Shown: positions 9,767-19,397, counted from the stretch's first letter. The stretch is DNA of 64,000 nucleotides from Pseudarthrobacter chlorophenolicus A6 (GCF_000022025.1 NC_011886.1:2490980-2554979), one strand, 5' to 3'. Program-made: numbers and translations. The notes: generated by a model from the letters alone, not told the origin.

Positions 9767-11169
9767 TGACGAGCCAACCAACTGTCAAGACCCTGCTCAT
9801 CCTCGGCGCCTCAGGCGACCTCACAGGCCGGCTGCTTCTGCCGGGGCTGGCCCGCCTGGTGGCCGCCGGCCGCGCTGGGGGCCTCCGCCTCGTGGGCGCC
9901 GGCTCCGACCCCTGGACACCGGAACAGTGGCGGGAACGGGTGCAGTCCTCCTCCGCCGCAGCTGCGGACACCGCGGGGCCGGACGGAAGGGACGCGCTGG
10001 CCGCGCTGGCAAAGGACACTGTGTACCACCAGCTCGATGTCACGGCTGCCGGCGCCCTTGCGTCCCTGCTGGAAAGCCTCGACGGCCCCATCGCCGTCTA
10101 CTTCGCGCTGCCACCCCGCATCAGCCAAATGGCGTGCGAGGCACTGCGCCCCGAAGAGGTGCCGGCAGGGACGCGGCTGGTGATGGAGAAGCCCTTTGGC
10201 TCCAGCGAGGAATCGGCGCGGTCCCTGAACAGGACGCTTGCCCGGCTGGTACCGGAGGACCACATCCACCGCGTGGACCATTTCCTGGGGAAAGCCACGG
10301 TCCTGAACATCCTGGGGCTGCGGTTCGCCAACAACTTCCTGGAACCGGTCTGGAACCGGCGCCACGTGGAGAAGGTGGAAATCTTCTTCGACGAAGATCT
10401 CGCCCTGGAGGGCCGGGCACGGTACTACGACGGTGCCGGCGCCCTGAGGGACATGATCCAGAGCCACCTCCTGCAGGTGATGGCCCTCCTGGCCATCGAG
10501 CCGCCGGCAACCCTGGGTGAGCGGGACCTGCGCGACGCCATCGCGTCCGTCCTTCGCGCAGCCAGCGTTGCTCCGCCCTTTACCGGTTCCACCCGGCGGG
10601 CCCGCTATGGTGCGGGCACCGTGGGAGGCAAGACGGTGCCCGATTATGCCCGCGAGGACGGCGTGGACGCGGACCGCGGCACAGAGACACTGGCTGAAAT
10701 CCGGATTGGAATCGACAACTGGCGCTGGAACGGCGTTCCCTTCATCCTCCGGTCCGGCAAGGCCCTTGGTAAGAAGCGGAAGGAAGCTGTGATCACCTTC
10801 CTTCCGGTGCCGCACCTGCCGCAGGGATTCACGGGCGTCGACTCCCCCAACCAGCTGAGGATCGGATTCGGCCCGGACACCCTGGAGTTCGATGTTGACG
10901 TCAATGGCCCCGGAAACATTTTCAGCCTTGGCCGGGTCACCCTCGAGGCGGAGCTGAGCGCCTCGGACCTCCTTCCCTACGGTGAGGTCCTTGAAGGTGT
11001 GCTGACCGGTGACCCGTTGCTGTCGGTGCGCGGTGACACCGCCGAGGATTGCTGGCGGATCGTTGAACCGGTGCTGCAGGCCTGGGCGCAGGGTTCGGTT
11101 CCCCTTGAAGAGTACGACGCCGGGTCGGCGGGTCCGGCGGCCTGGGCCACCTCCCGGGAAGGGCAGTGA
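9766..11169 (+). CDS. zwf: Glucose-6-phosphate 1-dehydrogenase family, divergent paralogue
   Basis: The enzyme family oxidises glucose-6-phosphate to 6-phosphogluconolactone with NADP in the pentose phosphate pathway. The 467-residue protein has the Rossmann motif LILGASGDLTGRLL, the substrate-binding segment HRVDHFLGK, the catalytic-base segment MIQSHLLQ with its His, and ILRSGKAL. Two features are unusual. It is about 40 residues shorter than classical Zwf, and the residue after HFLGK is Ala instead of the usual Glu. It stands alone, without the opcA or tal neighbours of the main actinobacterial zwf operon, so it is probably a second, divergent copy. Confidence 0.88.
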   Translation: MTSQPTVKTLLILGASGDLTGRLLLPGLARLVAAGRAGGLRLVGAGSDPWTPEQWRERVQSSSAAAADTAGPDGRDALAALAKDTVYHQLDVTAAGALASLLESLDGPIAVYFALPPRISQMACEALRPEEVPAGTRLVMEKPFGSSEESARSLNRTLARLVPEDHIHRVDHFLGKATVLNILGLRFANNFLEPVWNRRHVEKVEIFFDEDLALEGRARYYDGAGALRDMIQSHLLQVMALLAIEPPATLGERDLRDAIASVLRAASVAPPFTGSTRRARYGAGTVGGKTVPDYAREDGVDADRGTETLAEIRIGIDNWRWNGVPFILRSGKALGKKRKEAVITFLPVPHLPQGFTGVDSPNQLRIGFGPDTLEFDVDVNGPGNIFSLGRVTLEAELSASDLLPYGEVLEGVLTGDPLLSVRGDTAEDCWRIVEPVLQAWAQGSVPLEEYDAGSAGPAAWATSREGQ

Positions 11170-11212
11170 GCGGAGGCCGGCTTTAGGGTCGGCGCGCACC
11201 CCCTTAAACGCC

Positions 11213-11258
11213 GAAGCGGGGTGGGCGGGAACCTTCCGGTTCCCGCCCACCCCGCTTC
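11213..11258. terminator. Bidirectional terminator between zwf and glnK
   Basis: A perfect 21-bp stem (11213-11233 with 11238-11258) and a TTCC loop lie between two convergent genes. There is no strong T-run on either side, but the position and stability suggest a shared terminator or insulator. Confidence 0.75.
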
Positions 11259-11305
11259 CGTCTGCCCGTGCTCCCCCTGTGGAAGGAGCCGGCCGAAGGA
11301 CTGCC

Positions 11306-11644
11306 CTAGATGGCGGCTACGCCGCGTTCGCCGGTCCTGACCCGGACTGCCTCAAAGACGTCCATGGTCCAGACCTTGCCGTCACCCGCCCTGCCGGTGT
11401 TGGAACTGGCGATGATGACGTCCAGGATGTCATCGGCCTGCTCGTCCGTAGCCAGCACCTCTACCCGGATCTTGGGCAGGAGGTCCACGTTGTACTCGGC
11501 TCCGCGGTACACCTCGGTGTAGCCCCGCTGCCGGCCGTAGCCGCTGGCTGCGCTGACCGTCAGGCCCTGCACTCCGTAGGCCTCCAGGCCTTCCCGGATG
11601 GCTTCAAGCTTCTCGGGCCTGACGATTGCGGTGATCAGTTTCAT
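11306..11644 (-). CDS. glnK: Nitrogen regulatory protein P-II
   Basis: A 112-residue P-II signal protein that senses 2-oxoglutarate and ATP/ADP and controls AmtB and nitrogen metabolism. The N-terminus MKLITAIVRPEKLEAIREGL, the T-loop YGRQRGYTEVYRGAEY with the modifiable Tyr, and the C-terminal TGERGVAAI are all typical. The ATG overlaps the amtB stop by 4 nt (ATGA), so the two are coupled. In actinobacteria the T-loop Tyr is usually adenylylated by GlnD. No glnD follows here, and the next feature is the terminator hairpin. Confidence 0.96.
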   Translation of the reverse strand: MKLITAIVRPEKLEAIREGLEAYGVQGLTVSAASGYGRQRGYTEVYRGAEYNVDLLPKIRVEVLATDEQADDILDVIIASSNTGRAGDGKVWTMDVFEAVRVRTGERGVAAI

Positions 11645-12996
11645 GCCCCCACGCTTTCCTTGCCTGTTGCGGTTTCTGACTTCTTGGCATCTGCTGCGGC
11701 GCTGCCGGCGGTTTCTGCCTGGTTCTTGCCGGTGATCATGTCGTGCAGCGGCTGGAAGCTGCCGCCGTGTCCGGAGACGCCGAACTCGTAGGCGGTCTCG
11801 GCGTGCAGGCTGAGGTCCACACCCACCGTTTCCTGTTCCTGCGAGACTCGGAAGCCCATGGTCTTGTGGATGGCCAGCGCGATGATGGTGGTCATGACTG
11901 CCGAGTAGGCGATGGCGATGCCGGCAGCTGCGAGCTGGGCCCAGAGCTGGGCGAAGCCGCCGCCGTAGAAGAGGCCGCCGCCCGCACCGTCGGCGGGCAG
12001 TGCAATGAAGCCGAGCGCCACGGTGCCGATGATGCCTGAGACGAGGTGGACGCCAACGACGTCGAGCGAGTCGTCGAAGCCCCAGCGGAACTTGAGGCCG
12101 ACGGCGAGTGCGGATGCCACGCCTGAGACCACACCGAGGCCGAGGGCACCGACGGGGCTGACGTTGGCGCAGGCCGGGGTGATGGCCACGAGGCCGGCGA
12201 CCACACCGGACGCAGCGCCGAGGGACGTGGGGTGGCCGTCGCGGATCCGCTCGGTCACGAGCCAGCCGAGCATTGCCGCTGCCGGAGCTGCCAGGGTGTT
12301 GACCCAGATGAGGCCGCCCTGCTCGGCCGTGGTGGCGGCACCGCCGTTGAAGCCGAACCAGCCGAACCACAGGAGCGCAGCACCCAGCATGACGAACGGA
12401 ATGTTGTGCGGGCGGTGGTTCGGGTCCTTGCCGAAGCCCTTGCGGTTGCCCACGATGAAGACGAGGATAAGCGCCGCTACACCGGCGTTGATGTGGACTA
12501 CGGTGCCGCCGGCGAAGTCGATGGCTTCACCCAGTGCGGCGCCGACGGCGCCTTCTTCGCTGAAGAGGCCGCCGCCCCACACCATGTAGGCGAGGGGGCA
12601 GTACACCAGGGTTACCCAGACGGGGACGAAGACGCTCCAGGCACCGAACTTTGCCCGGTCCGCGATGGCGCCGCTGATGAGGGCTACGGTGATGATGGCG
12701 AACGTTGCGCCGAAGCCCACCATGATGAGGCCGTCAGGGGTGTCGATGTTCGCAAGGCCGAACTTAGCGAACGGGTTGCCCACCATCTGGAGGAAGCCCT
12801 CGCCGGAAGACATCGAGTAGCCCCAGAGGACCCAGACGACACCGACCATGCCGATGGAGATGAAACTCATCATCATCATGTTCAGTGCCGCTTTGGCGCG
12901 TGTCATGCCGCCGTAGAAAAATGCCAGCCCCGGTGTCATCAGCAGCACGAGTGCTGCGGACACCATGACCCAAACGTGACCTGCGGTAAGTTCCAT
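11641..12996 (-). CDS. amtB: Ammonium transporter AmtB
   Basis: A 451-residue polytopic membrane protein of the Amt/Rh family that conducts ammonium/ammonia across the cytoplasmic membrane. It starts MELTAGHVWVMVSAALVLLM and shows the conserved segments FYGGMTRAKAALN, FAGGTVVHINAGVAAL with the pore His, FNGGAATTAEQGG, and DDSLDVVGVHLVSGIIGT with the second pore His. A cytoplasmic tail follows. It is the first gene of an amtB-glnK operon. Candidate nitrogen-control sites lie upstream. Confidence 0.96.
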   Translation of the reverse strand: MELTAGHVWVMVSAALVLLMTPGLAFFYGGMTRAKAALNMMMMSFISIGMVGVVWVLWGYSMSSGEGFLQMVGNPFAKFGLANIDTPDGLIMVGFGATFAIITVALISGAIADRAKFGAWSVFVPVWVTLVYCPLAYMVWGGGLFSEEGAVGAALGEAIDFAGGTVVHINAGVAALILVFIVGNRKGFGKDPNHRPHNIPFVMLGAALLWFGWFGFNGGAATTAEQGGLIWVNTLAAPAAAMLGWLVTERIRDGHPTSLGAASGVVAGLVAITPACANVSPVGALGLGVVSGVASALAVGLKFRWGFDDSLDVVGVHLVSGIIGTVALGFIALPADGAGGGLFYGGGFAQLWAQLAAAGIAIAYSAVMTTIIALAIHKTMGFRVSQEQETVGVDLSLHAETAYEFGVSGHGGSFQPLHDMITGKNQAETAGSAAADAKKSETATGKESVGA

Positions 12997-13047
12997 GGTG
13001 CACGTCCTCTCTTCCGAATCTTGCGGAGTCCTCCGCCTGCCAACGCC

Positions 13048-13118
13048 CTTTGCGTCCTGTAACGAGTGTGTCGGCGGCGTGTTTCGCCCGCAGAGGATTT
13101 AGATTGCCGGACTGTTAC
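13048..13118 (-). promoter_or_regulatory. Candidate GlnR-type nitrogen-control sites upstream of amtB
   Basis: Read on the minus strand there are two elements: GTAAC-6 nt-GCAAT (13118-13103) and GTTAC-6 nt-CAAAG (13063-13048). The GTnAC half-sites match the actinobacterial GlnR consensus (gTnAC-n6-GaAAC), but the second half of each is degenerate. Regulation of amtB by such a factor is expected; these exact sites are a guess. Confidence 0.4.
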
Positions 13119-13220
13119 AACAACCTCTAGGAAGTAAATGGTGCATATCCGCCTTGTTACGGTTGTGTTTCACCACTCCCGCCGGCAGCCGGCGGCCCAC
13201 CCTGCAAGGAACTGTGCACC

Positions 13221-14489
13221 ATGACGGCAGAAGCCCGCGCCAGCGGCACCGCTTCAAGGATCCTGGCCCGCCTGCGGCCCCGCCGGGACAAGCTTCCCCG
13301 CGATATCAAGGTGATGCTGGCCGCCGCGTTCCTGATCGCGCTGGGATTCGGGCTTGTTGCGCCTGTATTGCCGCAATTCGCCACAACATTCGGTGTGGGC
13401 AATACCGAGGCTGCCGTGATCGTGGCGATCTTTGCGTTCATGCGGCTGGTCTTCGCCCCGGCCGGCGGTGCCCTGATCGCCAAGCTCGGGGAACGGCCGG
13501 TCTATGTGTCGGGGCTGCTCATTGTGGCGGCCTCAACGGCGGCCTGCGCCTTTGCCGGGAGCTATTGGCAGCTGTTGCTGTTCCGTGGACTGGGCGGAGC
13601 GGGTTCGGTGATGTTTACGGTGGCTTCCATGGCCCTGGTGGTCAGGCTGGCGCCGCCGGAGAGCCGGGGCAGGGTGTCCGGCGCCTACGCCTCTGCGTTC
13701 CTGATCGGCAACGTCTGCGGACCGATAGTCGGCGGCCTGCTTGCGGGATTCGGCCTGCGGGTTCCGTTCCTTGCCTACGCGGCGGCCTTGGTCATCGCGG
13801 CAGCAGTGGTCCAGACGCAGCTGAGCCACCAGCGTCGCGGCTCCGGCCCGGCGGCCAAGCGGGCGCCGGACATGCCCTTCGGCGAGGCCCTGCGGACCGG
13901 GGCCTATCGGGCCGCGCTGGCCTCCAGTTTTGCCAACGGGTGGGCTACGTTCGGGGTCCGGATGGCCACCGTCCCGCTGTTTGCTGCAGCGGCCTTCGGC
14001 GCCGGTCCCGAGGCGGCCGGACTGGCCCTGGCGGTATTCGCGGCCGGCAATGCGGCGGCGCTTTCATTTTCCGGCCGCCTGGCAGATTCGCTGGGACGCA
14101 GGCCCATGATGATGTGGGGGCTGGCGGTGGCGGGGTTGGCCACCGCGGGCATCGGCTTCACCCAGAACCTGCCCTGGTTCCTCGCCGCTTCTGCGCTTGC
14201 CGGCGTCGGCTCGGGCCTGTTCGGCCCTGCCCAGCAGGCTGCCGTTGCAGATGTTATCGGCAGCGGCCGGTCCGGCGGCAAGGTGCTGGCGGTCTACCAG
14301 ATGACGTCCGACGTCGGTGCGATCGTGGGTCCCGTCCTGGCCGGCCTGCTCGCGGACCGGCTGGGCTTCGGCTGGGCTTTCGGTGTCACGGGCGGGGTCC
14401 TGCTCTTGGCTGTCCTTGCGTGGCTGGCCACGCCGGAAACACTTCGGCCCGCCACGTCGCAGGACGCAGCGGGCCAAAAGAAGGATTAG
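13221..14489 (+). CDS. MFS transporter, drug-efflux-like
   Basis: A 422-residue protein with about 12 hydrophobic segments and the MFS signatures. These include the motif-A-like loop GGALIAKLGERPVYVSGL after the second helix, its echo GRLADSLGRRPMMMWGL in the second half, and a motif-C-like segment LIGNVCGPIVGGLLAGFGLR typical of proton-driven exporters. The basic N-terminus is cytoplasmic. The ATG at 13221 follows an AAGGAA. The substrate is unknown. The gene runs convergently into ftsY with only 3 nt between the stop codons. Confidence 0.88.
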   Translation: MTAEARASGTASRILARLRPRRDKLPRDIKVMLAAAFLIALGFGLVAPVLPQFATTFGVGNTEAAVIVAIFAFMRLVFAPAGGALIAKLGERPVYVSGLLIVAASTAACAFAGSYWQLLLFRGLGGAGSVMFTVASMALVVRLAPPESRGRVSGAYASAFLIGNVCGPIVGGLLAGFGLRVPFLAYAAALVIAAAVVQTQLSHQRRGSGPAAKRAPDMPFGEALRTGAYRAALASSFANGWATFGVRMATVPLFAAAAFGAGPEAAGLALAVFAAGNAAALSFSGRLADSLGRRPMMMWGLAVAGLATAGIGFTQNLPWFLAASALAGVGSGLFGPAQQAAVADVIGSGRSGGKVLAVYQMTSDVGAIVGPVLAGLLADRLGFGWAFGVTGGVLLLAVLAWLATPETLRPATSQDAAGQKKD

Positions 14490-14492
14490 CGG

Positions 14493-15695
14493 CTAGTTCA
14501 GCAGCGCGTCCACAAATTGCTCGGCGTCGAACGGAGCGAGGTCGTCCGCGCCTTCGCCCAGGCCGATCAGCTTGACCGGGACGCCGAGGCTCTTCTGGAT
14601 CGCGACGACGATGCCACCCTTGGCAGTGCCGTCGAGTTTGGTCAGGACGATGCCGGTGATGTTGACCACCTCAGAGAAGACGCGGGCCTGGTTGAGGCCG
14701 TTCTGGCCGGTGGTTGCGTCCAGGACCAACAGGACCTCGTCCACTTCGGCAAGCTTTTCCACGACGCGCTTGACCTTGCCAAGTTCATCCATGAGGCCAA
14801 CCTTGTTCTGCAGCCGTCCGGCGGTGTCGATCATGACGACGTCGACTTCCTGGTCGATGCCTGCCTTCACGGCTTCGTAGGCCACCGACGCGGGGTCGGC
14901 TCCGTCAATATCGGACTTGACGGTGGGAACGCCGACGCGCTGTCCCCAGGTGGCCAGCTGTTCGGCGGCGGCGGCACGGAAGGTGTCTGCGGCACCAAGG
15001 ATGACATCCTTGTCTTCAGCCACCAGCACGCGTGCCAGCTTGCCCACCGTGGTGGTCTTGCCCACGCCGTTGACGCCCACCACCATCATGACGGCCGGCT
15101 TGTCCCCGTGGCGCTGGACATTCAAGGTGCGGTCCATGGTGGGGTCAACCACCTTGATGAGTTCCTCGCGGAGCATGGCCTTGACGTGCTCCGGGCTGCG
15201 AGTGCCGAGAACCTTGACGCGTTCGCGGAGGGCATCCACCAGCTGCATGGTCGGTTCGGTGCCGAGGTCCGCCAGGAGGAGGGTTTCCTCCACCTCGTCC
15301 CAGACATTCTCATCGATCTTGTCGCTGGAAAGGAGGGCCAGCAGGCCCTTGCCCATGATGCTGTTGGAGCGGATCAGGCGTTCGCGCAGCCGGGTCAGGC
15401 GTCCCGCCACGGGCAGGGGGGTTTCAACCGGAATAACTTCCAGTCCGGCGGCGTCGTCGGGGACTGTGGTGTCCACGCCGTCAAGGTCCGCCCCGGCGGG
15501 GGCTGTCCGCTCCGTAGTGGCGGTATCTTCGGCCACGAGGGTGCTGCCACCGGGCCGGAGTTCGGGGTCGTTTGCGTCACGCGTTCCCGGGTAGCGGTTG
15601 ATGTTCTTCCGCGTCTTCACCAGGACCGGGATCAGGGCTCCGACAACCACCAGGGCACCGAGAATGGACAGGATTATGGGAAGGATGTCATTCAC
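14493..15695 (-). CDS. ftsY: SRP receptor FtsY
   Basis: FtsY is the membrane docking GTPase for the Ffh-ribosome complex. The 400-residue protein has an N-terminal hydrophobic segment (residues 3-25, DILPIILSILGALVVVGALI), which would anchor it, an acidic linker to about residue 95, and then the NG domain. The GTPase motifs are GVNGVGKTTTVGKLAR (G1), DTAGRLQNK (G3) and TKLDGTAKGG (G4). A GGGGAG ribosome-binding site precedes the ATG. A membrane-spanning N-terminus is common in actinobacterial FtsY. Confidence 0.96.
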   Translation of the reverse strand: MNDILPIILSILGALVVVGALIPVLVKTRKNINRYPGTRDANDPELRPGGSTLVAEDTATTERTAPAGADLDGVDTTVPDDAAGLEVIPVETPLPVAGRLTRLRERLIRSNSIMGKGLLALLSSDKIDENVWDEVEETLLLADLGTEPTMQLVDALRERVKVLGTRSPEHVKAMLREELIKVVDPTMDRTLNVQRHGDKPAVMMVVGVNGVGKTTTVGKLARVLVAEDKDVILGAADTFRAAAAEQLATWGQRVGVPTVKSDIDGADPASVAYEAVKAGIDQEVDVVMIDTAGRLQNKVGLMDELGKVKRVVEKLAEVDEVLLVLDATTGQNGLNQARVFSEVVNITGIVLTKLDGTAKGGIVVAIQKSLGVPVKLIGLGEGADDLAPFDAEQFVDALLN

Positions 15696-15809
15696 TCCCC
15701 TAGCTTCTCATAACCGCCGGAGCCCTTTTCCCGCTGCGGCGGGGAGCTGACCTGCCGTTACTCGGGTGTTGGCCCGGTGACAGTCCGGCGGCGGTCAGGC
15801 AAACACCGG

Positions 15810-18800
15810 TCAGTCGTCGTTGCCCAGGCGCTGGCTGATCACGGTGGAGACGCCGTCGCCGCGCATGGTGACTCCGTAAAGGGCGTCGGCCACTTCCATG
15901 GTGCGCTTCTGGTGGGTGATGACAATGAGCTGGCTGGACTCACGCAGTTCTTCGAAGATAGTGATCAGCCGGCCCAGGTTGGTGTCGTCCAGGGCGGCCT
16001 CCACTTCGTCCATGACGTAGAACGGGGAGGGGCGGGCTTTGAAGATCGCGACGAGCAGGGCCACCGCAGTCAGGGACCGCTCCCCGCCGGACAGCAGTGA
16101 CAGCCTCTTGATCTTTTTGCCCGCGGGACGGGCCTCCACTTCGATTCCGGTGGTGAGCATGTCCGCGGGGTCGGTCAGGACCAGCCGGCCTTCGCCGCCG
16201 GGAAAAAGCCGGTCGAATACCCGGACGAACTGTGCCTGGGTGTCCTCGAATGCCTCGGTGAACACCCGCTGGACCCTGTTGTCCACTTCCTTAATGATGT
16301 CCAGCAGGTCCTTGCGGCTTGCCTTGAGGTCCTCCAGCTGGGTGCTGAGGAACTGGTGGCGTTCCTCCAGGGCTGCGAACTCCTCCAGCGCCAGCGGATT
16401 GACCTTTCCCAGGCTGGACAGGTCGCGTTCGGCCTTCCGGAGGCGTTTCTCCTGTTCAGCCCTGACGAACGGCACCCCTTCGACGATGGCCTCACCGGTT
16501 TCATCCACCGGGGCACGCAGGGCAGCCCATTTGTCGCCTGTTTCCTGCGCGGGAACCGGAACTGCAACGTGCGGACCAAACTCCGCCACCAGGGCGTCAG
16601 GGGTGATCCCGAGTTCATCGACGGACCGGGTTTCCAGGGCTTCGATGCGGGCGCGCTGCTGGGCCCTGGCAAGCTCGTCACGGTGGACGTTGTCGGTAAG
16701 CTCGGCGAGCTCCTTGGCGAGCAGTTCGTTGGCGGCGCGGAGTTCCTGCAGCTCACTGTCCCGGCGTTCGCGGTTTTCTTCCGCCAGGTCACGGGCGTGC
16801 CGTGCCATATCAACGGAAACGTCCACGAAGTCCAGGGCCGAGTCAACAGCCGCCCGGACCGCCGCTGCCCGCCGGGCCTCGATGCGCCGGCGCCGCGCCC
16901 TTTCGGCAGCCTCCTCACGGGCACGCCGTTCAGTGGCGGCAGCACGTTCCAGTGAGGCGACGCGGTTGCGTGTGGCCGCCGCCTGCTCTTCGGTGCTCCG
17001 CAGCGACAACCGGGCCTCCACCTCTGCCGCACGGGCGGCCGAGGCAGCCTTTGCGAGGGCATCACGCTCTGCCGTTGACGGTTCCTGCTCGAGAGGCACC
17101 TCCTGTGCCGCGGCAAGCCTGGCCGTGATGGCCGCGAGCGCCTGCTCCTCTGACTCCACGTTGGCCTCGGCGCGGGCCAGCGAGGCCGCGAGCCGGTCGC
17201 TTTCGCCCACGGCGCTGCGCAGTACTGAGTTGAGGTGTCCCAGCCGCTCAGCTACTGCGGCCAGCCGCGCGTCGGACTCGTGCAGCCTGTCCAGGGCGGC
17301 GTCCGCCTTTTCCTGCGCTCCGGCGCGCTCTGCCTCGGCCCTGGCGAGGGCGAACCTGTTGCGCTCCAAGGCGCCGGTAACCTGCCCAAGCTCTTTGTCG
17401 GCGTCGTCCACGGCGGCCTGGACTTCCAGCAGTGACGGCGCCTTCGCCGAGCCGCCGGTAACGGACACGGCGGTAAAGATGTCCCCCGCGTGGGTGACGG
17501 CTGTCAGGCCGGGCTGTTCCGCTACAAGGGCCGCGGCGGCCTGGATATCGGGCACGACGGCGGTCCGGCACAGCAGGTGCCGCACCAGCGGGGTGTAGGC
17601 GTCGGCGGTGTCGACGAGGCTTGCGGCCAGGACCGCCCCTGCCGGGAGTGCCTGGGCCGGTGGATGGCCTTCGGGCAGTGGACCCGCTGGAACCAGCAGC
17701 AACGAGGCCCGGCCGGCGTCGTCGTCCTTGAGCATCTGCAGGACGGACTCCGCGGTGGACGGGTCCTCGACCAGGAGCGCCTCGGAGGCTTCCCCGAGTG
17801 CTGCGGCGATGGCGGTCTCATAACCGGCCCGCACCCGCAGCTCACCGGCGAGCGCGCCCCGGACCCCGCCAAGCCCTGACTGCAGGACGTGCCTGGCTGC
17901 GTCCTTGCGCTCCAGGCCGAGCTTCAGGGCCTCGAGGCGGGCTGCGAGGGCATCGCGCCGGCGGATGCCCTCGTTGACGTCTGATTTGAGGTCCGAGATT
18001 TCCTGCAGGACGGTATCCAGCGCTTCGCTGGCGGCCTCGTATTCTGCGTCGAGGGACTCCTCGCCTTCCTCCACGCCCGCAACCTGGTTTTCCAGGGCGG
18101 TGAACTCTTCCTGCGCCCTGGCACGCCGCCCGGCACCAGCGGACAGTGATTCGCGGAGCCGGCCGAGCTCCGCCTGGGCGGACTCCACCCGGGAGCGGGC
18201 AGTTCCGACCTGGCCCGCGAGGCGCGCCAGGCCTTCCCTGCGGTCTGCGACCGCACGCAGTTCCGCGGTGAGGCGCTGGTCCTCGGCCTGCGCCGCGCGC
18301 TCTGCTTCCGCCTTGGCCGCCGTTGCGGCTTCAAGGGCCGTGCGCCGGCCCGCGAGTGACTGTTCAAGTCCGGCCAGTTCACTGCCCACGCGCGCCGCCT
18401 GCCGTTCCAGCTGCTCGGGATCCCGGCCCCCGGACGGTGCATCGTCCACGGATCCGAGCACGCGGCTCCGCTCCTGGGCCAGCGACCCGAGGGAACGGAG
18501 CCGCTCCCGTGCGGCCGTCAGCCTGTACCACGTGTCCCGGGCCGCGTTGAGGCGCGGCGTAGCTTCGGCTGCGAGCTGCTCCAGGGCAGCCTGTTGCCGG
18601 CGCCCGGATTCCAGTTCCTGCCCCACGATGATTCGCCGCTCCTTCAGTGCGGCTTCGTCAGCGACGTCCTGCTGCAGAACCAGTTGCAACTGCACCAGGT
18701 CATCGGCCAGCAGGCGGGCGCGGGCATCCCTGACGTCGAACTGGACGCGCTGGGCGCGGCGCGCCACCTCGGCCTGCTTGCCCAAGGGTGTGAGCTGGCG

Positions 18801-19397
18801 GCGGATCTCGCCCGTCAGGTCCGTGAGGCGCTGCAGGTTTGCCTGCATTGCCTCGAGTTTGCGCACCGTCCGTTCCTTGCGCCGTCGGTGTTTGAGGATC
18901 CCGGCGGCTTCTTCGATGAAGCCCCGGCGGTCCTCGGGGGTAGCGTGCAGGACCCGGTCCAGCTGGCCTTGGCCCACGATGACATGCATTTCCCGGCCCA
19001 TGCCGGAATCGGAGAGCAGTTCCTGGATGTCCAGCAGGCGGCAGCCGGCGCCGTTGATGGCGTACTCCGAGCCTCCTGTTCGGAACAGCGTCCGGGAGAT
19101 GGTGACTTCGCTGTACTCAATAGGCAGGGCGCCGTCAGTGTTATCGATGGTCAGCGAGACATGTGCCCGTCCCAGTGGGGGGCGGCCGGAGGTCCCAGCG
19201 AAGATGACGTCCTCCATCTTGCCGCCGCGGAGGGTCTTGGCGCCCTGCTCCCCCATCACCCAGGCCAGGGCGTCCACTACATTGGACTTGCCGGAGCCGT
19301 TTGGCCCCACCACGGCAGTGACTCCCGGTTCGAAGTCGAAGGTGGTGGCGGAGGCGAAGGACTTGAACCCCCGGACGGTCAGGCTTTTGAGGTGCAA
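15810..19397 (-). CDS. smc: Chromosome segregation ATPase SMC
   Basis: SMC dimers with ScpA and ScpB extrude DNA loops and align the chromosome arms. The 1195-residue protein has the N-terminal Walker A GPNGSGKSNVVDALAWVMGE, two long Glu/Arg/Ala-rich coiled-coil regions flanking a central hinge (about residues 510-660), and the C-terminal signature LLSGGERSLTAVALL with Walker B FYVMDEVEAALDD. I begin at TTG 19397, giving LHLKSLTVRGFKSF, which matches the family N-terminus; an AGGAG lies 12 nt upstream. The open frame extends to 19853 but that part is antisense to another gene. An MFS/TolB pair separates it from the upstream mutM. Confidence 0.96.
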   Translation of the reverse strand: MHLKSLTVRGFKSFASATTFDFEPGVTAVVGPNGSGKSNVVDALAWVMGEQGAKTLRGGKMEDVIFAGTSGRPPLGRAHVSLTIDNTDGALPIEYSEVTISRTLFRTGGSEYAINGAGCRLLDIQELLSDSGMGREMHVIVGQGQLDRVLHATPEDRRGFIEEAAGILKHRRRKERTVRKLEAMQANLQRLTDLTGEIRRQLTPLGKQAEVARRAQRVQFDVRDARARLLADDLVQLQLVLQQDVADEAALKERRIIVGQELESGRRQQAALEQLAAEATPRLNAARDTWYRLTAARERLRSLGSLAQERSRVLGSVDDAPSGGRDPEQLERQAARVGSELAGLEQSLAGRRTALEAATAAKAEAERAAQAEDQRLTAELRAVADRREGLARLAGQVGTARSRVESAQAELGRLRESLSAGAGRRARAQEEFTALENQVAGVEEGEESLDAEYEAASEALDTVLQEISDLKSDVNEGIRRRDALAARLEALKLGLERKDAARHVLQSGLGGVRGALAGELRVRAGYETAIAAALGEASEALLVEDPSTAESVLQMLKDDDAGRASLLLVPAGPLPEGHPPAQALPAGAVLAASLVDTADAYTPLVRHLLCRTAVVPDIQAAAALVAEQPGLTAVTHAGDIFTAVSVTGGSAKAPSLLEVQAAVDDADKELGQVTGALERNRFALARAEAERAGAQEKADAALDRLHESDARLAAVAERLGHLNSVLRSAVGESDRLAASLARAEANVESEEQALAAITARLAAAQEVPLEQEPSTAERDALAKAASAARAAEVEARLSLRSTEEQAAATRNRVASLERAAATERRAREEAAERARRRRIEARRAAAVRAAVDSALDFVDVSVDMARHARDLAEENRERRDSELQELRAANELLAKELAELTDNVHRDELARAQQRARIEALETRSVDELGITPDALVAEFGPHVAVPVPAQETGDKWAALRAPVDETGEAIVEGVPFVRAEQEKRLRKAERDLSSLGKVNPLALEEFAALEERHQFLSTQLEDLKASRKDLLDIIKEVDNRVQRVFTEAFEDTQAQFVRVFDRLFPGGEGRLVLTDPADMLTTGIEVEARPAGKKIKRLSLLSGGERSLTAVALLVAIFKARPSPFYVMDEVEAALDDTNLGRLITIFEELRESSQLIVITHQKRTMEVADALYGVTMRGDGVSTVISQRLGNDD

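Noticed and set aside
11306..12370. A 354-codon frame covering glnK and part of amtB
   Set aside because: Only its last 112 codons are glnK, starting at the ATG that overlaps the amtB stop. The preceding part is in the wrong frame of amtB.
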